Assembly: GCA_013812995.1 (NCBI GenBank)
Contig: JACCSL010000930.1
Coordinates: 1-5,574, forward strand
From: Ardenticatenales bacterium
GTDB lineage: Bacteria; Chloroflexota; Anaerolineae; Ardenticatenales; Ardenticatenaceae
DNA length: 5,574 bases
Direction: 5' to 3'
Shown here: one piece after another, positions 1 through 4,335 of the stretch
How the letters are laid out: each line of letters opens with the position of its first letter
Position numbering within the stretch: the stretch's first letter is position 1
The notes under the pieces: model-generated
Seen by the model: the letters and a program-made list of their open reading frames with translations, nothing else
Database searches by the model: none
What the model was told of the DNA's origin: nothing
Position numbers and translations under genes: made by a program

Positions 1-9
1 GCTCCGTGT

Positions 10-57
10 CCCCTCTCCCGAAATCGGGAGAGGGGCGGCCGAAGGCCGGGGAGAGGG
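10..57. repeat. Compound hairpin repeat (REP/terminator-like)
   Basis: The left arm CCCCTCTCCCG (10-20) pairs perfectly over 11 bp with CGGGAGAGGGG (25-35) across an AAAT loop. A second small stem, CGGCC-GAA-GGCCG (36-48), follows directly. The 9-mer GGGAGAGGG occurs twice, at 26-34 and 49-57, so the left arm could pair with either copy, giving two alternative folds. No T-tract follows, so a classical intrinsic terminator is not supported. Palindromes of this kind are common dispersed intergenic repeats in high-GC bacteria (general knowledge). The structure is certain from the sequence, but its role as a repeat family or transcript end is inferred. Confidence 0.75.
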
Positions 58-133
58 CCCTCCACGCAGAGCCATGACTCAACCACATATTCCAGCAGAA
101 CCAGATACGCAAAACGACTCCTTTCCAAATATT

Positions 134-156
134 ACGTTTTACGTTTTACGTTTTAC
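134..156. repeat. Heptanucleotide tandem repeat, ACGTTTT x3
   Basis: Three exact copies of ACGTTTT lie end to end (134-140, 141-147, 148-154), followed by the first two bases of a fourth. The tract is strikingly A+T-rich compared with the neighbouring coding DNA. It ends about 50 bases before the glpD start, so it could lie in or near that gene's promoter or leader. It resembles the short tandemly repeated heptamers known from cyanobacteria and some Chloroflexota. A second heptamer tract of the same TTTT+3 design occurs at 4300-4333. Confidence 0.8.
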
Positions 157-209
157 TTCATGACCATAACCTACCCATCCCGCCTGTACGACTGGAGCAA
201 AGCACCCCT

Positions 210-1847
210 ATGCTAGCAAAATTTTCTCAGGAAACGCGCGCGGCGGCCCTGGCGGCCCTCACCCCGGAGCAGCCCTTCGACCTGCTGATTATCGGTGGCG
301 GGATCACGGGGGTTGGAGCGGCGCGGGATGCGGCCCTGCGCGGCTATCGTGTGGTGCTGGTGGACAAGCGCGATTTTGCCAGTGGCACCTCCTCGAAGAG
401 CACCAAGCTCGTCCACGGAGGGCTGCGCTACCTGGAGCACTTCGAGTTTGCCCTCGTCTTCGAGGCACTCCAGGAGCGGCGCGTGCTTCTGGAACAGGCC
501 CCGCACCTCGTCCAGCCCCAGCCGATTCTCTTTCCCATCTACAAGGGGGCCGAGAATGGCTTCCTCAAGATGACGGCGGGCATGTGGCTCTACGATACGC
601 TCAGCCTCTTCCGCAACGTGCGCCGCCACAAGATGCTGGGGCCGGGCGGGGTGGAAAAGAGTGTGCCCGGCCTGCGCGACGAGAATCTGACGGGGGCCGC
701 CCACTTCTACGATGCCAACACTCACGACGCGCGGCTGACCCTTGCCAATGCCCAGCAGGCGCACGCCGCGGGGGCCGCCCTGCTCACCTACTGTGCCGTG
801 CAGGATTTCCTGCGCGATGACGAGGGCGCGCTGGTAGGCGTTCGCGTGCGGGACGAATTGGCTGGCAAAGACTATGAGATCCACGCCCGGCTCCTGCTCA
901 ACTGCACCGGCCCGTGGACCGATACCGTCATCCAGATGGCCGATCCCAGCCAGCCCACGCGGCTGCGCCCCACCAAGGGGGCGCACCTCGTCTTTAGCCG
1001 CGAGCGGCTCCCGCTGGACGAGGCCCTGATGGTCAGCGCGCCGCAGGACAACCGTCCCGTGTTTATCATTCCCTGGCGCGGCGAAACGATTATTGGCACG
1101 ACCGACACCGACTACGAGGGCTCCTTCGATGATATTCCCGTGACGGCGGAGGATGTCACCTACCTGCTGGAGGTCGCCAATTACAGCTTCCCCGAGGCGA
1201 ACCTGACGGCGAGCGATGTTCAATCGTCCTGGGCTGGGCTGCGCCCCCTCATCCAAGACCCCTCTGCCGAGAGCGAGGGCGCGACGAGCCGCGAGCACGA
1301 AATCTGGGAGGCTCCCGAGGGGCTCATCAGCATTGCGGGCGGGAAGCTGACCACCTACCGGATCATGGGCCGCCAGTTGATTGATGTCGCGGCGCAAAAG
1401 CTAGAGGAGCGGGTGGGCCTTCCCGAGCGCCCTGCCATCGACACCGCCGCCCTGCCCCTACCCGGCGCGGAGCAGCCGCTACCACAGGCCAACCCCACCC
1501 GCCTCCCCGATGATGTGTGGACGCACCTCGTGCGCTACTACGGCGTCCATGTGTACCGCATCGCCGAGCGGGTGGCGAAAGATGCCATGCTGGGCGAGCG
1601 ACTCATTGAGGGAATGCCCTACATCTGGGCCGAGCTGCCGCACGCCGTCGAGAACGAGCAGTGCCTGACCGCTGATGATTTCCTTGCCCGCCGCTCCTGG
1701 CTCATCTACGAGGCACCGCATCGGGGGCGCGAGGTGCTGGACGAGGTGGTGCGCCGCCTAAGCACGCTGCTGGGCTGGGATGAGCCCCGCTGTGCACGGG
1801 AGCGGCAACGTTACGAGCACGAGTTGAGTCTGCTCGTGGGTCAATAG
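210..1847 (+). CDS. glpD: Aerobic glycerol-3-phosphate dehydrogenase (FAD-dependent)
   Basis: Oxidises sn-glycerol 3-phosphate to dihydroxyacetone phosphate using FAD, passing electrons to the quinone pool at the inner face of the membrane. It links glycerol and phospholipid breakdown to glycolysis and respiration. The 545-residue product has an N-terminal Rossmann FAD site (GGGITG at 29-34, acidic end of the second strand at D52). The GlpD signature follows (SGTSSKSTKLVHGGLRYLE, 58-76), then IGTTDTDY (295-302), AGLRPL (342-347) and GGKLTTYR (377-384). The C-terminal helical domain typical of the family runs from roughly 405 to 530. Length is close to the Bacillus enzyme (about 555) and longer than E. 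coli GlpD (about 501). ATG at 210 has only a distant GGAG (194-197), but no ATG or GTG lies in frame just upstream and the N-terminus looks like that of homologues. No glycerol-kinase or facilitator gene is in view. Confidence 0.96.
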   Translation: MLAKFSQETRAAALAALTPEQPFDLLIIGGGITGVGAARDAALRGYRVVLVDKRDFASGTSSKSTKLVHGGLRYLEHFEFALVFEALQERRVLLEQAPHLVQPQPILFPIYKGAENGFLKMTAGMWLYDTLSLFRNVRRHKMLGPGGVEKSVPGLRDENLTGAAHFYDANTHDARLTLANAQQAHAAGAALLTYCAVQDFLRDDEGALVGVRVRDELAGKDYEIHARLLLNCTGPWTDTVIQMADPSQPTRLRPTKGAHLVFSRERLPLDEALMVSAPQDNRPVFIIPWRGETIIGTTDTDYEGSFDDIPVTAEDVTYLLEVANYSFPEANLTASDVQSSWAGLRPLIQDPSAESEGATSREHEIWEAPEGLISIAGGKLTTYRIMGRQLIDVAAQKLEERVGLPERPAIDTAALPLPGAEQPLPQANPTRLPDDVWTHLVRYYGVHVYRIAERVAKDAMLGERLIEGMPYIWAELPHAVENEQCLTADDFLARRSWLIYEAPHRGREVLDEVVRRLSTLLGWDEPRCARERQRYEHELSLLVGQ

Positions 1848-1859
1848 GGGGAAGCCATC

Positions 1860-2384
1860 ATGGATGAACGCATCGAGGTCATTGAGGGAAATATCACGAA
1901 GCTGGCAGTGGATGCCATCGTCAACGCGGCGAACAGCACGCTGCTGGGCGGCGGGGGCGTGGACGGGGCCATCCACCGCGCGGCAGGCCCCAAGCTCCTT
2001 CTGGAATGCATGACGCTGCGGGGCTGCGCCACCGGCGAGGCGAAGATCACCAAAGGCTACAACCTGCCTGCGCGCCATATCATCCACACCGTGGGACCGG
2101 TCTGGCATGGGGGACAATCCGGGGAAGACGACCTCCTGGCAAGCTGCTACCGACGCAGCCTGGAACTGGCCGTGCAACACGATGTCAAAACCATTGCCTT
2201 CCCCGCGATTAGCACGGGCATCTATCGCTTTCCCCTGGAGCGCGCCACGGAAATTGCCGTGCGAGAAACCAGGAATTTCCTGGCGCAGAACGACGCCATC
2301 GAAAAGGTGTGCTTCGTCTGCTTCGACCAAAAGACTTACGACTGTTACCAAGCGATACTTGCTAGCAGATCATCCACTGTCTGA
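1860..2384 (+). CDS. ymdB: Macrodomain protein, O-acetyl-ADP-ribose deacetylase (YmdB/MacroD-like)
   Basis: A stand-alone macrodomain of 174 residues that probably binds ADP-ribose and hydrolyses O-acetyl-ADP-ribose or removes ADP-ribose from acidic residues, in the cytoplasm. Visible motifs are GNIT (10-13), DAIVNAAN (18-25), [14 protein letters not shown] (30-43), [20 protein letters not shown] (57-76) and [12 protein letters not shown] (114-125). N25 and D35 sit at the same numbers as the residues reported as catalytic in E. coli YmdB, and the two proteins look alike along their whole length. It starts 12 bases after glpD stops, with AGGGGGA (1846-1852) as ribosome binding site, so the two are probably co-transcribed. 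The functional link is unclear. In E. coli, YmdB is also described as a modulator of RNase III; nothing here shows that for this protein. The C-terminus (last about 10 residues) is unconserved-looking. Confidence 0.94.
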   Translation: MDERIEVIEGNITKLAVDAIVNAANSTLLGGGGVDGAIHRAAGPKLLLECMTLRGCATGEAKITKGYNLPARHIIHTVGPVWHGGQSGEDDLLASCYRRSLELAVQHDVKTIAFPAISTGIYRFPLERATEIAVRETRNFLAQNDAIEKVCFVCFDQKTYDCYQAILASRSSTV

Positions 2385-2399
2385 TTTCAAAAGCGGATT

Positions 2400-2408
2400 A
2401 AAGGAGGT
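2400..2408 (+). promoter_or_regulatory. Near-perfect Shine-Dalgarno sequence
   Basis: AAAGGAGGT is almost fully complementary to the 16S rRNA 3' end and is the best ribosome binding site in the window. It lies 4 bases before ATG 2413 and 7 before a second, adjacent ATG at 2416. It begins 15 bases after the macrodomain gene stops, yet no long reading frame follows, which is why the short frames described next deserve notice. Confidence 0.65.
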
Positions 2409-2412
2409 AGCC

Positions 2413-2463
2413 ATGATGCGTTTTCCCTGTATTTTGTGCTCTTGGAATTGCTCTCTCTGTTGA
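2413..2463 (+). CDS. Possible 16-residue Cys-rich micropeptide (or 5' end of a broken gene)
   Basis: ATG-ATG tandem starts directly follow AAAGGAGGT, and the frame stops with TGA after 16 codons. The peptide would be MMRFPCILCSWNCSLC, with cysteines at 6, 9, 13 and 16 in a C-x2-C-x3-C-x2-C arrangement. It could in principle be a tiny metal-binding or disulfide-bonded peptide, or a regulatory leader. It matches no family I recognise. It lies 28 bases behind the macrodomain gene and could share its transcript. The competing explanation is a frameshifted small gene, because a different frame stays open to 2588 (see next entry). Translation initiation looks well supported, but the identity of the product does not. 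Confidence 0.35.
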   Translation: MMRFPCILCSWNCSLC

Positions 2464-2588
2464 CCCTTTCTTGTAACCTCTATGGCGGCTCGGAATGGGA
2501 ACTCGCCTATGCTCACACCCCGACTGGCGAACACATATCACAGGGGCATGATAGCGATAGGATCGCAATCCGCTGGTTCATTCGTTAA
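2436..2588 (+). pseudogene. Possible remainder of a small frameshifted gene
   Basis: The frame two bases ahead of the 2413 ATG is open from before this point to TAA at 2586-2588. From GTG 2436 it reads as a leucine-rich stretch (LLELLSLLTLSC) and then a hydrophilic tail with two tryptophans (GGSEWELAYAHTP ... IAIRWFIR). Joined to the 2413 start by a single-base change, for example in the TTTT run at 2432-2435, it would give a protein of about 58 residues with a short basic start and a hydrophobic segment ending in Ser-Cys. That is roughly like an exported or lipoprotein signal, although T and L at -3 and -2 are not a good lipobox. GTG 2436 has no ribosome binding site of its own. I recognise no family, so a chance open frame is quite possible. 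Confidence 0.25.
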
Positions 2589-3652
2589 ACTGGATTCTTT
2601 TCCAACGCCTTTAACAGCACTACCACCCGCGCCTCATCCGGGTGAAGCCCGGCCAGCGTCTCTGCCTCCTGCGTGGCCAGCGCTGCCAGCGCGTTGAGCA
2701 ACGTCCCATCGAGGTAGCCGTCCAGTACGCGGGGGTGGATGTAGTATTGGCGGCAGATCGTGGGCGTGTTGCCTAGCTGCTCCGCCACCTGCTCTACCAC
2801 CTGCGCAATCGCCTGCCTGCGCATCTGCTCAGACTCCAGAGCGTCACACGCCTCCAGCACAAGCGCCGCCGTGACAGTGCCCGCCCAGGTACGAAAATCC
2901 TTCGCCGTGATGTCCTGTCCCGTCGCCTCGCGCAGATAGTCGTTCACCATACCGGAATCAATGGAGCGGCACTGCCCCGTCTCATCGTAATATTGGAACA
3001 ACTCATAGCCCGGTAGCTCCTGGCAAGCGTGGACGATGGCGGCAAGCCGTTTGTCCTTGATGTGAATGGTGTGACGCTTGCCACTCTTCCCCCGGAACGA
3101 GAAATGAATCGTGCTTCCCTCTACCTCTACGTGACGGTCATGCATCGTCGTGAGACCGTAATGCTTGTTATTTTTGGCATACTCGCGATTGCCCACGCGG
3201 ATGAGCGTCGTTTCCAGCAGGCGCACGACACAGGCCAGCACCTTCTCGCGCGGGAGACCAGGGCGCTTCAGGTCCACCTCAACGCGCTGGCGCAGCACTG
3301 GTAGCACCTCGCAGAAGGCCAGCATCCGCTCGAACTTCGCCTCGGCGCGCACCGCCTGCCAGCGGGGGTGATAGCGGTACTGCTTGCGCCCCTTCTCGTC
3401 CCGCCCCGTTGCCTGAATGTGACCGTCCGGGTCAGGGCATATCCACACCTCCGTCCACGCCGGTGGAATCGCCAGGGCCTCCAGCGCCGCGCGACGCACC
3501 GGGTCAGCGATGCGCGTGCCATCGGGGGCAACGTAGCTGAAGCCGCGCCCCTGCCGCCTGCGCCGGATGCCTGGCATCTCGTCGCTCACATGGCTCAGCC
3601 CTGCCGCCCGCGCGGACTCCTCGGGGTCCGGCCTGAGAGAATCGTAGTCCAT
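2585..3652 (-). CDS. DNA topoisomerase IB (poxvirus/Deinococcus type)
   Basis: Relaxes supercoils by nicking one DNA strand through a 3'-phosphotyrosyl intermediate, without ATP. From the ATG at 3652 it has 355 residues. The N-terminal part (about 20-90) is the small beta-rich clamp domain and the rest is the catalytic domain. The catalytic set is complete: R152 in LIRVGNREYA, K189 in FRGKSGK, R254 in KDFRTWAG, N295 in LGNTP and the nucleophile Y304 in YYIHPR. As I recall them, the Deinococcus radiodurans residues are R137, K174, R239, N280 and Y289, all exactly 15 lower. The frame also allows an ATG at 3718 (377 residues). I prefer 3652 because it matches the family length, has a purine-rich stretch (GGCAGGGG) upstream, and the extra 22 residues (HHHCFDATKIRARQG...) are atypical. 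It is convergent with the forward block and divergent from the A+T-rich pair. Confidence 0.94.
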   Translation of the reverse strand: MDYDSLRPDPEESARAAGLSHVSDEMPGIRRRRQGRGFSYVAPDGTRIADPVRRAALEALAIPPAWTEVWICPDPDGHIQATGRDEKGRKQYRYHPRWQAVRAEAKFERMLAFCEVLPVLRQRVEVDLKRPGLPREKVLACVVRLLETTLIRVGNREYAKNNKHYGLTTMHDRHVEVEGSTIHFSFRGKSGKRHTIHIKDKRLAAIVHACQELPGYELFQYYDETGQCRSIDSGMVNDYLREATGQDITAKDFRTWAGTVTAALVLEACDALESEQMRRQAIAQVVEQVAEQLGNTPTICRQYYIHPRVLDGYLDGTLLNALAALATQEAETLAGLHPDEARVVVLLKALEKNPV

Positions 3653-3704
3653 GCGTTGCCCCTGCCTTGCTCTGATTTTCGTGGCGTCAAAGCAATGGTG
3701 GTGC

Positions 3705-3710
3705 CATAAT
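3705..3710 (+). promoter_or_regulatory. Candidate -10 element for the A+T-rich gene pair
   Basis: CATAAT matches the sigma-70 -10 consensus at five of six positions and would place a transcript start near 3717, about 25 bases before the ATG at 3742. No good -35 element is at the expected distance. On the opposite strand the overlapping CATTAT (3711-3706, four of six) could serve the topoisomerase gene if it starts at 3652. Weakly supported. Confidence 0.25.
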
Positions 3711-3730
3711 GAGGCCATCGTCAGCCCAAC

Positions 3731-3736
3731 AGGAGG
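3731..3736 (+). promoter_or_regulatory. Strong Shine-Dalgarno before the 26-codon frame
   Basis: AGGAGG lies 5 bases before ATG 3742. It decides for translation of the short frame 3742-3822, since the following gene at 3819 has no comparable site at that start. Confidence 0.6.
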
Positions 3737-3741
3737 AAATC

Positions 3742-3822
3742 ATGAATACAATTTCCAACAATGATGAATATACGCTCAATAGCAGAGGTGTCGCTGGTAG
3801 TCACGCCAGTTTTGGCAAATGA
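3742..3822 (+). CDS. Small 26-residue hypothetical protein or coupling leader
   Basis: ATG behind AGGAGG opens a 26-codon frame that starts MNTISNNDEYTLNSRG and ends AGSHASFGK. Its TGA (3820-3822) overlaps the ATG of the next gene as ATGA, the usual sign of translational coupling. The product is hydrophilic, rich in Asn, Ser and Gly, with no membrane segment and no cysteines. It could be a leader whose translation sets expression of the membrane protein, a small functional peptide, or the 5' remnant of a decayed gene. I recognise no family. Initiation signal and overlap are directly visible; function is unknown. Confidence 0.45.
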   Translation: MNTISNNDEYTLNSRGVAGSHASFGK

Positions 3823-4235
3823 ATAGGAATAGAGAGATGAAAAGAAAGTACTTCAAAAACGTGCTGTTAAGTTGTTTTGTGGTTTTTTGCTTACTAATTG
3901 TGTATTTTATATACCAATATTTTGAGATGGTACGGATAATGGACGCTACTTGGGAGAAACGCCAAAGCGTAACAAGCCATCTATCCATTGGTATGAGTCA
4001 GGCCGAGGCAGAATCGCACCTTTATGAAGCAGAAGCAATCTACCAATGTAACCAAGACCCATATATACGCGACTATGTTCTATTTCATCAAGATGTCAGT
4101 TTTGCTACTGCCATCCTGTTAGAATTTGCCGAAAGTGATAATGGATTGGTGCTCCGAAATATCTATAACGTGGACCCGGATGTTCTAGCAGCCTATATAG
4201 AGCCTTGCCAACGCATTCATCTTGAGCATAAATAG
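3819..4235 (+). CDS. Hypothetical membrane-anchored protein
   Basis: The function is not recognised. The 138-residue product has a basic N-terminus (MNRNREMKRKYFK), one strongly hydrophobic segment at about 14-34 and a soluble tail of about 100 residues. By the positive-inside rule the tail is expected outside the cytoplasmic membrane. The tail contains LSIGMSQAEAESHL (55-68), which resembles the G-M-[ST]-x2-E-[AV] pattern at the first helix of BamE/SmpA-like small domains. This is only a suggestive likeness. Two cysteines, C77 and C130, lie in the tail and could form a disulfide. ATG 3819 overlaps the previous stop (ATGA). An alternative start at 3837 (132 residues, MKRKYF) has AGGA at 3825-3828 with good spacing and is nearly as likely. 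Three 60-base stretches that I counted are 30, 53 and 37% G+C, far below glpD, which suggests recent acquisition. Confidence 0.75.
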   Translation: MNRNREMKRKYFKNVLLSCFVVFCLLIVYFIYQYFEMVRIMDATWEKRQSVTSHLSIGMSQAEAESHLYEAEAIYQCNQDPYIRDYVLFHQDVSFATAILLEFAESDNGLVLRNIYNVDPDVLAAYIEPCQRIHLEHK

Positions 4236-4248
4236 CAGCCGCTATAAC

Positions 4249-4261
4249 GTAGGACGCCTAC
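4249..4261. other. Small hairpin between convergent genes
   Basis: GTAGG (4249-4253) pairs with CCTAC (4257-4261) over an ACG loop, 13 bases after the membrane-protein gene stops. The stem is only 5 bp and no T-run follows, so a terminator role is doubtful. No better terminator candidate is visible in the 100-base gap before the priA stop. Confidence 0.25.
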
Positions 4262-4299
4262 TTGATACCGTTCACCCTTACTCTGCCGTTCGTCGTCAC

Positions 4300-4333
4300 T
4301 TTTGCCTTTTAACTTTTGCCTTTTGCCTTTCCG
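4300..4333. repeat. Heptanucleotide tandem repeat, TTTTGCC type
   Basis: Four consecutive 7-base units (TTTTGCC 4300-4306, TTTTAAC 4307-4313, TTTTGCC 4314-4320, TTTTGCC 4321-4327) are followed by a degenerate TTTCCG. One unit differs at two bases, so the array has diverged or mixes two variants. It ends 2 bases before the priA stop codon. On the priA strand it reads as GGCAAAA repeats, so it would be transcribed as the start of the 3' untranslated region. It shares the period and the TTTT core with the tract at 134-156. Confidence 0.8.
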
Positions 4334-4335
4334 TT

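Noticed and set aside
1..110. An open minus-strand frame through the hairpin repeat, preceded by an AAAGGAG-like stretch
   Set aside because: Its translation is the typical read-through of the repeat (RALSPAFGRPSPDFGRG), and it has only a TTG start. It is best explained by the repeat itself.
160..216. An 18-codon forward frame overlapping the start of glpD
   Set aside because: No ribosome binding site precedes its ATG (T-rich sequence instead), and the peptide has no notable features. Most likely chance.
213..1397. A 394-codon open frame on the minus strand inside glpD
   Set aside because: It is antisense to a gene with unmistakable family motifs, and such long antisense frames are usual in high-GC coding DNA. 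The translation is rich in Arg, Gly and His with no recognisable domain.
1758..2351. A 197-codon minus-strand frame over the macrodomain gene
   Set aside because: It is antisense to a well-supported gene and has no motifs.
2554..2566. GCGAT-AGG-ATCGC small palindrome near the topoisomerase stop
   Set aside because: A 5-bp stem without a T-run is too weak for a terminator and reads equally as chance or coding sequence. It is not the intact GCGATCGC (HIP1) octamer of cyanobacteria.
3653..3718. N-terminal extension of the topoisomerase to ATG 3718
   Set aside because: The 22 extra residues are atypical, would exceed family length and would cover the candidate divergent promoter region. The start at 3652 fits homologue spacing.
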